63,337 nt of DNA from UBA8828 sp046315175. GTDB taxonomy: Bacteria; Verrucomicrobiota; Verrucomicrobiia; Opitutales; UBA953. The notes beneath the pieces are model-generated. The model had not been told where the DNA came from. It did no database searches and worked only from the letters and a program-made list of their open reading frames with translations. The position numbers and the translations under genes were made by a program. The stretch is from assembly GCA_046315175.1 (NCBI GenBank), contig JBKDBK010000154.1:1-63337 (forward strand), written 5' to 3'. Within the stretch, counting starts at the first letter, position 1. Every line of letters starts with the position of its first letter. Shown piece by piece: positions 1 to 8,314 of the stretch.

Positions 1-141
1 CTGCATGGCTTCTTGGATGAGCGGCGCGAAATCCTGCCCCAACACCGCGAGAAACGCCGACGCAACAAGCGGATCGGCGCCAAGCGCGCCCATAATCATC
101 GCCTGCATGTCTGGCGGCAGCGACGCCAGCCGCGCCTTGGC
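1..141. repeat. Left copy of 141-bp terminal direct repeat
   Basis: The first 141 bases are identical to the last 141 (63197-63337). The repeat lies inside a coding sequence, and the reading frame runs through it correctly when the ends are joined. An exact overlap of 141 bases is what a de Bruijn assembler with k=141 leaves at the ends of a circular contig. The unit genome is therefore 63,196 bp. A biological terminal repeat is less likely because no gene is interrupted. Confidence 0.95.
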
Positions 142-288
142 TGCGGATGCCGGGTCCAGTTGCCCGCCCAGCATAGCCGCTGCTGGATGGTCAGGCATAT
201 CAGTGTAGGGCCGCTTGAGCGTGCCCGCCCCTGTGGGCATGGCGCTTGGCGTCGGCGCGTAGGCGCCAGCCGTTGGGGGAGACATCAT
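1..288 (-). CDS. Small virion-region protein, N-terminal part (gene crosses the circular junction)
   Basis: This is the 5' part of a gene whose 3' end lies at 63080-63196 once the circle is closed. Joined, it encodes 134 residues. The start is the ATG at 288, directly followed by a second in-frame ATG at 285, with a distant GGAG upstream. The product is rich in Pro, Ala, Met and Gly and ends in a Met/Gly-rich tail. It sits between the 91-aa membrane protein and the Ala-rich ejection protein, so a virion or ejection role is inferred. No family was recognised. Confidence 0.7.
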   Translation of the reverse strand, partial: MMSPPTAGAYAPTPSAMPTGAGTLKRPYTDMPDHPAAAMLGGQLDPASAAKARLASLPPDMQAMIMGALGADPLVASAFLAVLGQDFAPLIQEAMQ

Positions 289-329
289 TGTGGGGTTACT
301 CCGTGTTGAACGCGGGTCAGGCCCGCAGA

Positions 330-605
330 TCAGAACGCCAATTCAATCAGTGCGGCGACGATAGCAGCCGCCAGCGCAGGCCAGCCCATATCCCTGTGCG
401 CGCGAGGTTTCCATTGCCACGGCAAAATGCGATTGCTGCCAAAGTGTTCCTCAGACTGACGGCGCTCCCGCCCCACATAGAACCCAATGGCAAAGAAGGC
501 GCCGATAAGCGCAGGCAATCCAAACAGCGCGCACGGGATACCAATAACCGCAGTCAGCGCAGCACTAATCAAAGCATGGCTTAGGCCGGGCGTAATTGGT
601 TTCAT
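330..605 (-). CDS. Small membrane protein (91 aa)
   Basis: Two hydrophobic spans (about residues 10-45, long enough for a hairpin, and 75-90) flank a charged loop with the motif GRERRQSEEH. The ATG at 605 overlaps the TGA of the upstream 137-aa gene in an ATGA arrangement, so translation is probably coupled. It lies at the end of the tail-appendage genes, before the ejection genes. A holin or ejection-channel role is possible, but nothing in the sequence decides it. Confidence 0.7.
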   Translation of the reverse strand: MKPITPGLSHALISAALTAVIGIPCALFGLPALIGAFFAIGFYVGRERRQSEEHFGSNRILPWQWKPRAHRDMGWPALAAAIVAALIELAF

Positions 606-1015
606 GCCACACCCCCAAGGCTATCGTTGCCGTTGCCACCATTCAGCGTGTCATTACCAGAAGGCTGTTCCACCATAATCGGCGCTTGGAGCCACGGCAG
701 GGGCAAGTTGAGCGGCTCTGCCTTCTTCTGCGCCACTTGCTGCATCACCATGTCTTCATAGGCCGTGCGCTGGTCACCCATCGCGGCATGAACCCAGCCA
801 AGCACCTGCGCTTCGGTTAGGTCATAATAGGGCGTGAAGTCCGTTGTCGGGTCATAGACAAATTCTTGAACGCCCGCGACATTGGCCGTTACATCACCAT
901 CCCAGCCAAACACTCGCCATTTGGCGCTGACAACAATCGCATCATCGGGGCGTAAGGCATTAATCTCCTGCTCGCTTGAACGGGCTGACAGGGCTTCAAT
1001 TTTCCAGTCAATCAT
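602..1015 (-). CDS. Tail-region protein with RTX-like C-terminal repeats (137 aa)
   Basis: Residues 1-100 resemble a small family common in tail clusters, with the pattern WVHAAMGDQRTAYEDM near residue 75-90 (compared from memory, possibly DUF7936). The last 20 residues carry two copies of a GGxGxDxL-type nonapeptide (GNDTLNGGN, GNDSLGG), the calcium-binding motif of RTX proteins. Two copies are too few for a full beta-roll. It lies directly downstream of the Gly-rich fibre gene and its stop overlaps the next start. A tail-appendage or chaperone role is inferred. Confidence 0.7.
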   Translation of the reverse strand: MIDWKIEALSARSSEQEINALRPDDAIVVSAKWRVFGWDGDVTANVAGVQEFVYDPTTDFTPYYDLTEAQVLGWVHAAMGDQRTAYEDMVMQQVAQKKAEPLNLPLPWLQAPIMVEQPSGNDTLNGGNGNDSLGGVA

Positions 1016-1048
1016 TGTATAAACCCCTTCTTGTGGCGCTTAAGAACA

Positions 1049-1903
1049 TTACGATAATGCAAGGGCAACTCTACCGGCTGTCGCAGAATTGCCCGATGTA
1101 CCCCGATCTGGATCTGCGCTGTTTCCAGGCGTTGTATTATTTCCAGCGGTGAGAACCCCAGCGGTCACAAGGGTTGGATGCAAATACCCTGACCCACCAC
1201 CGCCACTTCCTTTCCCAATGACGACAGTGCTTTGGCCACCACCCCCACCAAAATATCCGCCACCACCGCCGCCACCACCCCAACCACCGGTTGACCCAGG
1301 ACCACCGTTGCCCGGCGAACCACCTGCGTTGAGCGCATTGCCTGAACTGCCGCCTTGCAGCGCGCTGCCTGCGGTTCCGTTTGAGGAATTTCCAGGGGCA
1401 CCACCGGCAGATTGGGAGCCACCAAAGCCACCACCGCCATTGTTACCTACTCCATCTTGGCCATTGGTGCCTCCGCCCGCACCAGCTAAGCCATACCCGG
1501 CGGGGGCCATGCCGCCACCGCCAGCGCCTGCAATCATTCTTGCATTCGCTTGTGTCAGCGATGTGGTTTCAAACAGGCCAGAAAAGCCCCCGCCGCCAGC
1601 GCCCTCGCCGGTATGCTGACCAGCACCACCAACTATGACGGTGTAAGTAACGCCGGCGAACAGTGTAATGGTGCCGCCCGCAAAACCACCGGCGCCACCT
1701 TGTCCTGAAACACCGCCGCCAGCGCCCCACAATTTAGCAGATATGGAAAACGTCTCATTGGGGGTTAGGTAGTATGTGCCTGCACTGGATAACACCAACG
1801 GGCCAGAAGAAGGAACCCAAACTGACGTTATACTACCAGTTATCGTTACACTTAAAGCACCAACAGGAGTGGTCGTGCCGAGAAGAAGTTGCAACAAGCT
1901 CAT
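1049..1903 (-). CDS. Glycine-rich tail fibre/adhesin-like protein (284 aa)
   Basis: The first ~75 residues form a beta-rich leader. Residues ~60-270 are strongly Gly-rich, with many GGxGG and runs of up to nine glycines in ten positions. This resembles the Gly_rich domain seen in phage fibre tips and T4 gp38-type adhesins, which pack polyglycine helices and expose variable loops for receptor binding. The start at 1903 follows the stop of the 192-aa appendage gene at 1906. A receptor-binding tip is inferred from composition and location. Confidence 0.75.
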   Translation of the reverse strand: MSLLQLLLGTTTPVGALSVTITGSITSVWVPSSGPLVLSSAGTYYLTPNETFSISAKLWGAGGGVSGQGGAGGFAGGTITLFAGVTYTVIVGGAGQHTGEGAGGGGFSGLFETTSLTQANARMIAGAGGGGMAPAGYGLAGAGGGTNGQDGVGNNGGGGFGGSQSAGGAPGNSSNGTAGSALQGGSSGNALNAGGSPGNGGPGSTGGWGGGGGGGGYFGGGGGQSTVVIGKGSGGGGSGYLHPTLVTAGVLTAGNNTTPGNSADPDRGTSGNSATAGRVALALS

Positions 1904-1905
1904 GG

Positions 1906-2484
1906 TCAGGTCAGCCCTGGGCCAGAAATGATGAACTCATTGCTGGCCACGCAATAGACCGTGCATTGCCCATACTGCGCCAGTGTTCGGTTTCCAGTCG
2001 TCGCAGTGCCAGCCAGCCGAAGCGTAACGCCAGACCCCTGCGTAATCGTCTGATTGCTGGCGCTGTTATTTAGGATTGAGAACACTTGCCCTGCCGAAAA
2101 AACGCCACTCGGAACAGTCACGCCGCCCGTGGTAATACGGATGGTTCCGCCATTATCCGAAAGCGCTGCCGTGTAGGCTGCGGTGCGGTTGACGACGGGT
2201 AGATCGCGTAGGTTGCCCTTGCTGTCAGACACGTTACTGAAGGTCGGGCTATCTGACCCACCAAGAGCGAGCGCCGTGCGTTGCGCTGCTAGGTTGGCGG
2301 CCGTCAGCAAAGTGCGCCCAGCAGCGCTTGAGTCCGAGATTTGATTGGCCGCAATGTTCAGCCCGGCGAAAATCTGCGCCAGGGTGGCTTTGCGCGAAGC
2401 GCCTCCCTGGCTTACCTCAAATTCATCAGACGCTTGCACACTTGCCACCGCAGGAAGCTGTGAAAGTCTTATCGAACCAGACAT
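1906..2484 (-). CDS. Tail appendage protein (192 aa)
   Basis: The N-terminus (SIRLSQLPAV followed by DEFEVSQGG) and C-terminus (AQYGQCTVYCVASNEFIISG) are patterns frequent at the ends of phage tail-fibre proteins. The middle is Thr/Ser/Gly-rich and beta-like with no transmembrane segment. It sits between the 144-aa and Gly-rich proteins in the appendage cluster. It is probably a short fibre or a connector to the Gly-rich tip. The assignment is by pattern and position only. Confidence 0.75.
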   Translation of the reverse strand: MSGSIRLSQLPAVASVQASDEFEVSQGGASRKATLAQIFAGLNIAANQISDSSAAGRTLLTAANLAAQRTALALGGSDSPTFSNVSDSKGNLRDLPVVNRTAAYTAALSDNGGTIRITTGGVTVPSGVFSAGQVFSILNNSASNQTITQGSGVTLRLAGTATTGNRTLAQYGQCTVYCVASNEFIISGPGLT

Positions 2485-2534
2485 GGCTTTCTCCGCCTTA
2501 AACCTGCATTTGCAAGGGATAAGGGCCGCCCGCG

Positions 2535-2969
2535 CTATTCAATGCGCCAGCAGGCCCCAAAATACATCAGCGCCGCATTTGCTGCGGCCACTACCGTTCC
2601 ACCGTTGTTGGTGCCGGCGGTCATTGTGGCTATCGTGCGGGCGGGCGCATTGGCCTGAACCAGAAACCAAATCCACCGCCCGTCATCCGGGAGCGTCGCC
2701 GCCACATTCGGCGCACCGCCACCAAACGCCTGATATGCCGTGGCCTCTGGTGTTGGCATTGCGGCCAACGTCGCCCGCGCTGTTGCCGGGCTATCATCAT
2801 CCAGAACCGACCGGCTGAAATCGGTCGTCGCCGCTCGCGGCAAAAACTGATCCGATAAGATCAGCGTGTTGTAGAGGTCTTGCAGATAGGTCTGTATTTC
2901 ATTCAAGGCCGCGCCAGGATCAGGCGAAAGCCTTGGCGGTGGGCCTAGCGTGTTCTTGCTGTTGGCCAC
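2535..2969 (-). CDS. Tail appendage/connector protein (144 aa), GTG start
   Basis: The open frame extends upstream to 3176, but that part overlaps the gp10-like gene in another frame. I place the start at the GTG at 2969, five bases after the TGA of the gp10-like gene, with GAGG just upstream. The N-terminal helix-like segment (ALNEIQTYLQDLYNTLI) suits a trimeric fibre stalk. The C-terminal ~80 residues are beta-rich. It is probably a short fibre or tail-needle-like component of the appendage cluster. The start is uncertain. Confidence 0.65.
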   Translation of the reverse strand: MANSKNTLGPPPRLSPDPGAALNEIQTYLQDLYNTLILSDQFLPRAATTDFSRSVLDDDSPATARATLAAMPTPEATAYQAFGGGAPNVAATLPDDGRWIWFLVQANAPARTIATMTAGTNNGGTVVAAANAALMYFGACWRIE

Positions 2970-2973
2970 CGCC

Positions 2974-4482
2974 TCAATTCCCCAACCGCTGAACCAAGAT
3001 TTGCGCTCGCACAAACTCAAATGGGACCGGATCGGCGCAGGAAATTTCCATCTGCCATGTGTTCGCACAACCCATGCCGCCAAACTCCTGAACCATTGGT
3101 TCGGTGGCCGGCAGCCCCATGGATTTCCACACCCAGCGCGTCCACAGATCATTGTCGCGGCGCATTCGGACACCAAATCGAGCGGTCTGCCCGACCTGCA
3201 ATTGATCGCCGATCACGCGCGGCCGGCCGTCCTCTGCCACACGCACAAAGCCATCTTCGGAGATGCGACGGATTCCACCTTCAGACAAAGTGAAAGCAAA
3301 GTCATTGCCCGCCATGCGAAGCCGCACCCGCACATCATCAAGTCGGGACGGGCCAAATTCATCTACATGGGCGCTTCGGATCAAGCACCGCATTGGATCG
3401 GCAAGGTTCTCGTAATAGGTGGGATCCAATTCCGCGATCCCGTCCTGCACCCCAACAAACACCCGCCCCCAGGCTTCTTCCAGTGACCAGCCAGGCCAGC
3501 GCGCGTAGCCCCCGCTTGTGCGGTCGTAGCCCCACAGGAAGGACCAGCGCCCGCGGTTCATGTCCAGCAGCAGCGTGATCCCGCGCGCATCATAATCCGG
3601 CGCGCTTGCATTCGGCGCCTGCAAGATGATGAAGCGCTGGCCTTTGATGGATACACTATCTGCCCAAGCGTCCGTCCAGTCGTCTATGTTCTGAAGGGTC
3701 AGGGCAATGTCATCGCTTTGGGTGCGCGTCACCTGGGCCTGGAACCGCACAAACTCAGCAGACTGATTGACCCCAAACGTGCCCATCTTGTCCGTGACCA
3801 GCGTATGCGGGTGGGCCAAGCCGTCGCCGGTCATCCACCGTCTGAAAAAAGGCCGGTCGCCAGACGCCAGTGTTTCATATTGCTCAATGCTTTCTGGTCC
3901 GGCCAGCAGCAATTCATTGAAGGGTGTGACCGCCGCCGCCACCAAATCATCAGGTTTGCCCTCGGCGGTGAATACCGAAAGATCGTCCCACGCCTCATAC
4001 CCGCCTGGCTCGCTGTAGCGGAATCGCCCCGTATAGGGCTCAATCGCCACCAGATAGCCGTCAATCCAAGCCACATGCGTCGAAGTTGGTGCCTGGGCAG
4101 AAAGTAGCCGCGTGGCGCCAGAATCAAGGGCCACAATCGGCCCGCCGGCGGCAATCACTAGGCTTTCATCGGTCGCGGCAAAGGTCGGCCTACCACCGCC
4201 TGAAAGCGGAATGCCAGTCACATTCTGGCCCTGCCCATTGCGCCCAATGCGCCAGACTTGTCCGGCCTGGCCCACGGCAACCAAGTCGCCGCGCCACCAC
4301 TTGAGCGTGATCCGCCCCTGACCTGGCAAAGCCATCCAGGGCCGCAAGCCGGGAAACCGGGACCAGCCGCCCGCTCGGTTGCCGTAGAGGTTTTCCGCCA
4401 CGGCTACGCGGCGGCGCAAGATCGCCTCATCCGCATTGGTGAACATGGCTTCTTCCCAGGGGAAGTTCGCCCATTGCGCCAT
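2974..4482 (-). CDS. P22 gp10-like packaged-DNA stabilisation / tail hub protein
   Basis: The 502-aa protein resembles the podovirus gp10 family (tail hub that plugs the portal after packaging). Repeated beta-propeller-like blades with aromatic Gly-Asp turns fill residues ~40-330, and beta-rich sequence follows to the C-terminus. P22 gp10 is of similar length (about 470 residues). The chosen ATG at 4482 overlaps the TAA of the tailspike gene as TAATG. The same frame is open upstream to 4524. Its neighbours are the gp4-like adaptor, tailspike and short fibres, consistent with a P22-type tail machine. Confidence 0.75.
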   Translation of the reverse strand: MAQWANFPWEEAMFTNADEAILRRRVAVAENLYGNRAGGWSRFPGLRPWMALPGQGRITLKWWRGDLVAVGQAGQVWRIGRNGQGQNVTGIPLSGGGRPTFAATDESLVIAAGGPIVALDSGATRLLSAQAPTSTHVAWIDGYLVAIEPYTGRFRYSEPGGYEAWDDLSVFTAEGKPDDLVAAAVTPFNELLLAGPESIEQYETLASGDRPFFRRWMTGDGLAHPHTLVTDKMGTFGVNQSAEFVRFQAQVTRTQSDDIALTLQNIDDWTDAWADSVSIKGQRFIILQAPNASAPDYDARGITLLLDMNRGRWSFLWGYDRTSGGYARWPGWSLEEAWGRVFVGVQDGIAELDPTYYENLADPMRCLIRSAHVDEFGPSRLDDVRVRLRMAGNDFAFTLSEGGIRRISEDGFVRVAEDGRPRVIGDQLQVGQTARFGVRMRRDNDLWTRWVWKSMGLPATEPMVQEFGGMGCANTWQMEISCADPVPFEFVRAQILVQRLGN

Positions 4483-6350
4483 TAGCGCAGGCCCGCCATC
4501 AGGAAATCCACCATCACTTCCCATTCAACCGTGTGGCTGGCCTCGCCTGTCACCATCAGCCGCGCAAGCGCGCCGCTGGCGTCCAGCGTCATGCTATAGG
4601 TAGCCAGATTGCCAGCGCTGACCCGCACCGTCCCTGCAAGCGCATTACTTGTCACAAGCGCGCTGGCTGCGGTTGCCGTTGGGCCTCCGCTAAAAACCAG
4701 GCTCTCGCCGGTCTGGAACGTGCCAGCCACATCGCGCAGCGTGATTGTGCCCGCCGCACCCACCTGGGTCACGGCAATAACGCGGGCCGTGGCGCCGGAT
4801 GTGGCGCCCGTCACAGTTGACCCGGGGGTGATCGTCGTGCTGGCGCTACTGAAATCCAAGGCCGCGCCTGGGCGGCTGATTACGCCTTCAGCGACATAGC
4901 TGGCCACTTCCGGCCCATTCATGCGCCGCGCAACCGCATCGGCGCGTATCCGCACCACATCACCAGGCGGAACTTCAATCTGCCAGGCGGCGGCGGCAGT
5001 ATTGTTGGTCGTCGTCAGGCGGAACCGCCCGCGCCGATTGCTTTTGATGCGCGAGAGACGCTCCACCGCGCCAGTCTGCTGCACGGCGGCATTTTCAAAG
5101 CAGTCGCGGAAGATAATCGGCTCGGCCGGCACCGAAGCAATTAGCGACACGCCAAGCAATTCGGTGTTGTCAAACACCACGGCCCGGCATTCGCCATTGA
5201 AGCGGATCTCGCCGCCATCCATCCGCCCGCCCAGCACCCGCACCGATCGGCTGGTATTCACCGCCTTGTTGACCGGGTTGGCGCCATCCTCAATCTTAAG
5301 ATTACCCAGGTTTCCGCGCCAGAAGCAGGCAGGGAACATGACGCTCCGCCCGCCCGTAATCGTCACTGCATCCGCGGCATTGGCATCGAAATACACCTGC
5401 TCAAACACGAGGTTTTGCGCTTCGGCATCCACGCCTTCAATCACCAAACCGGCATTGATGCAGGACGCTACAGAGCCGCCGCGCCATTCCAGGGATCGCA
5501 GGGCGGCTCCGCCTTGCCCCGGCAGCAATTCGCCTACGAGATAGGCGCCCTTGGTGCAGGCCGACACATGCAATTCTTCAAAGGCCACACCGTCACCGCC
5601 CGAGATATGCAGCCCGGTCGCAAAACTGCTAACAGCCACATTGCGCAGCGCCAGATTGGCCTTGTTGATCGCGCGAATGCCGACCGAGTTTGTCACCGCA
5701 TTGACCCCGTTCAGGGTCAAATCCTCCAGCCCAGCATTGGCCCCGGCCATGGTCACAACCGCCTGGCCCTGAGTGCTGCGCAATTCGGTCGTGCCGCGCC
5801 CTGCACCGCGCAGGCGAACCCCCTGCGGCAGCGATAGGGTTGTCAGGTCAAAGATACCCTTCGGCACCAGCACCACGCCGCCGCCATCAGCCGCAGCGGC
5901 CGCAATAGCCGCCGTCAGAACCGTCGTGTTGTTGGACGGCGAGCCAAAGACAAGCGGCCCGAAATTCAGCGCCGATATCGTATCGTCCAGGGCCGATCGC
6001 AGGGTTCTGGCCACGGCACCCGACTGCGCCGATATGACGGTTGCCAGAGACACATCAGCGCCGGCGAGAGATCCAAGCGGCAACTGGTTAATGCCGGTAG
6101 TGCCTTCGTCATTTATGATAAGCTGATAGGACACGCCCACATAGACCGGATTGGCAAACCGCCCGTAAGTGCGGCCGCTACCATCGGTGAAGGTTGCCAG
6201 CACTTGCGGATTGGTGGCGGGGACCGAAAGCAAAGGATCGGTATAGACCGAAGCAAGCGTGGTTGTGCCTGCGACGACGATTTCTACAATGGCGCCAGCG
6301 TAGCCCGGTTTCCAAGTATCAAATTCCGCGACGCGGAGAAATTGCGGCAT
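4482..6350 (-). CDS. Tailspike with pectate-lyase-like beta-helix (622 aa)
   Basis: Residues 1-80 form a short beta-rich anchor resembling the N-termini of two other virion proteins here (406 and 244 aa). Residues ~130-420 show the pattern of a right-handed parallel beta-helix: a LVPKGIFDL-type first coil, RLRGAG, then short repeats of LxLxNV and GxxIxGG. The C-terminal ~200 residues are beta-rich. Such spikes bind and often cleave surface polysaccharide. Catalytic acids cannot be assigned from sequence alone. The stop overlaps the gp10-like start. Confidence 0.8.
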   Translation of the reverse strand: MPQFLRVAEFDTWKPGYAGAIVEIVVAGTTTLASVYTDPLLSVPATNPQVLATFTDGSGRTYGRFANPVYVGVSYQLIINDEGTTGINQLPLGSLAGADVSLATVISAQSGAVARTLRSALDDTISALNFGPLVFGSPSNNTTVLTAAIAAAAADGGGVVLVPKGIFDLTTLSLPQGVRLRGAGRGTTELRSTQGQAVVTMAGANAGLEDLTLNGVNAVTNSVGIRAINKANLALRNVAVSSFATGLHISGGDGVAFEELHVSACTKGAYLVGELLPGQGGAALRSLEWRGGSVASCINAGLVIEGVDAEAQNLVFEQVYFDANAADAVTITGGRSVMFPACFWRGNLGNLKIEDGANPVNKAVNTSRSVRVLGGRMDGGEIRFNGECRAVVFDNTELLGVSLIASVPAEPIIFRDCFENAAVQQTGAVERLSRIKSNRRGRFRLTTTNNTAAAAWQIEVPPGDVVRIRADAVARRMNGPEVASYVAEGVISRPGAALDFSSASTTITPGSTVTGATSGATARVIAVTQVGAAGTITLRDVAGTFQTGESLVFSGGPTATAASALVTSNALAGTVRVSAGNLATYSMTLDASGALARLMVTGEASHTVEWEVMVDFLMAGLR

Positions 6351-6367
6351 GGCGCTTGATCCTTCGC

Positions 6368-7588
6368 TCAGGTCTTGATGCAGATATAGACGGCGACGTT
6401 CTTGGGGCGCGTTTCGCTGCCGCCTGCATTGCTGATGGTGATGCCGGTCGGCGAAAAACTGGTTAGGTGCGAGGTATTGCTCGTCAGCCCACCAAGCAGC
6501 GAATACCTGTTCGTTGCACTGTTCGTCGGATTGGCCGGTGCACTAGCACCGAAATAATCACCGCCGCCGCCATTATTCACGCCGCTCCAATGCTGATGGC
6601 CTGGGTCAGTAATGGTGTGACCGTGGCTTTCGAACGCATCCCCTTGGTAAGAAGCAAACACCCGCCCAGGATCAAGGCCGCGTCCGGCGTCAAAGCCGCG
6701 CAGAAATGCACCGCGGTAATCCGGCAGGTTGAAGGTGGTGGCTCCGTCGCCAACACCATGTGTGGTGCCAATCGCAAGAAAAAGCGCCGCATAAGTCGTG
6801 CGCGATACTGCGCTGCCATCACAAAACAGCCAACCACTAGGCGCGCTGGACATGGCAAAAGCCGTGATCTCCCCCGGCCTGCGCGCCTGAGCAATCACCG
6901 CCGCAACAAGCGCATCCACATAAGCCTTGCGGGTCGCCTCATTGGCCGCCACAGGGTCAAAGCCGGGCAGCAGCAAAGCGCCCTGCATCGTATCGCCACC
7001 GCGATTTACCGCAGCAATGTCGCCGCGTACCTGCGCCGGGGTTCGCGTTTCAATGCCATTGGCTCCCGCATTCACTCGCAAAAAAGCGCTGGCTGGCGTT
7101 ACCGGAATTACCGTGCCAAGCACGTCGGCGGCCAGCGCATCGGTCATCGCATCGGCGTCAATTTCTTCCTGAAGCAAACCGGCCGCCAAATCCACCGAAA
7201 ATGAATTGCTGACATGGCCATCCAAGACAATGAAGGTGGAAGGCCCGGCCGGATCGCGCACGCGCTCACTCGGGTAATACAAGGTCGCCGAAGTCCAAAT
7301 GCCGCGCCAGCGCGGAATCAACCCCGTCACGCCCAAAACCTGCGCAGGCCCACCTGCCGGCGTTACCACCATGATTACCGGCTTTTCCACATAGATCGGG
7401 CCGGGAAACTTGCCTTCGCTGTCCAGCGCAATAGGATTGGGCCGCAGCGTGGCCCCAATCGGCCCGGCATAGAGCGTTGCTACAGTCGCCGTCTGCTGAA
7501 GGTTCTCATTGACCTCATACACGGTCACAGAGGCCGCCGCATAGTATGGGTTCTTGAGCGCAAAATCGGTCAGAAGCGCGCGTTGCAT
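6368..7588 (-). CDS. Tail fibre with phage tail collar domain (406 aa)
   Basis: An N-terminal anchor (~1-110) is followed by a linker. The tail-collar domain spans ~240-310 and includes PSGWLFCDGSAVSR, YAALFLAIGTTHG and the signature FNLPDYRGAFLRG. The C-terminal ~90 residues contain ESHGHTITDPGHQHWSG, a His-rich fibre-tip pattern able to bind metal. The protein probably forms a trimeric fibre contacting the host. It lies between the gp4-like adaptor and the tailspike. Confidence 0.88.
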   Translation of the reverse strand: MQRALLTDFALKNPYYAAASVTVYEVNENLQQTATVATLYAGPIGATLRPNPIALDSEGKFPGPIYVEKPVIMVVTPAGGPAQVLGVTGLIPRWRGIWTSATLYYPSERVRDPAGPSTFIVLDGHVSNSFSVDLAAGLLQEEIDADAMTDALAADVLGTVIPVTPASAFLRVNAGANGIETRTPAQVRGDIAAVNRGGDTMQGALLLPGFDPVAANEATRKAYVDALVAAVIAQARRPGEITAFAMSSAPSGWLFCDGSAVSRTTYAALFLAIGTTHGVGDGATTFNLPDYRGAFLRGFDAGRGLDPGRVFASYQGDAFESHGHTITDPGHQHWSGVNNGGGGDYFGASAPANPTNSATNRYSLLGGLTSNTSHLTSFSPTGITISNAGGSETRPKNVAVYICIKT

Positions 7589-7600
7589 GTCCGGCCTTCC

Positions 7601-8308
7601 TCAGAAATCGTTGTAGGCAATGCGCCGCGGTTGCCCGGCCAGCTCTTGCCCATCGTAATCTTCAAGATCGCGCAGCAATTCCGCCGCGCGCAGCTTGTGT
7701 TCCGCCACCTCATCCGCAGGCAGCTTGCGCACCGGCCCGTTGCCAATCTCGTAGGCCAGAGCCGTAATAAGGTAGAGATTCCACGTCGTTCGGAGATCCG
7801 GCATTTCCGTGGAAAGCTGCCCCTGCCGCATGTCGGTGGAAAACCGCTGGAAGGTGACAGCCAGGGTGTAATGCGGATCATCAGGCGGTGTCGGCCACAC
7901 ATGCAGCGTCGGATCGCCCGTCCGATCCACATAGACCATAACCGGCACATCGCTTTCGCTGGGCTGGCGCGCGTCCCATTCGTCGCGGCGGGCAATCGTT
8001 ATCTGGCTTTTCTGGCCTGATCGCGTGTCAGTCGCCCACACATCAACCACATGCTGAACGCCCGCAAGGGTGCCCAGGCCAGCAGCCAAGGGATAAGACG
8101 ACTGACCAGCAAGCAGGGTGAGTGTTGCCGTCTGAGGGATTAGCCACCACGTCCGGCGCCGCGCTGCCACATGGCCGACAATCAAATCCAGCCAGTTGCG
8201 CGCTTCTTCCATCTCCACCTGACGCGCACCATCGTCATTGATGGAATAGGAGCCAATTTTGCGTAGCGCCCGCTCGCAAATCTGCCCGATGGTCAGCGCG
8301 CCGGCCAT
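7601..8308 (-). CDS. P22 gp4-like tail accessory factor (head-to-tail adaptor)
   Basis: At 235 aa it is close to the length of this adaptor family (P22 gp4 is 166 aa; relatives are longer). It starts with a helix (TIGQICERALRKIG), continues with EARNWLDLIVGHVAARRRTWW and a beta segment, and ends in a helical domain with LRAAELLRDLEDYDG. Members attach below the portal dodecamer and connect it to the gp10-like hub. Its place between capsid and fibre genes agrees. Confidence 0.75.
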   Translation of the reverse strand: MAGALTIGQICERALRKIGSYSINDDGARQVEMEEARNWLDLIVGHVAARRRTWWLIPQTATLTLLAGQSSYPLAAGLGTLAGVQHVVDVWATDTRSGQKSQITIARRDEWDARQPSESDVPVMVYVDRTGDPTLHVWPTPPDDPHYTLAVTFQRFSTDMRQGQLSTEMPDLRTTWNLYLITALAYEIGNGPVRKLPADEVAEHKLRAAELLRDLEDYDGQELAGQPRRIAYNDF

Positions 8309-8314
8309 GGCTTA

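Noticed and set aside
1..141. Genuine short terminal repeats of a linear virion genome
   Set aside because: The repeat lies inside a gene that reads through when circularised, and its length equals a common assembler k-mer; an assembly overlap is the simpler reading.
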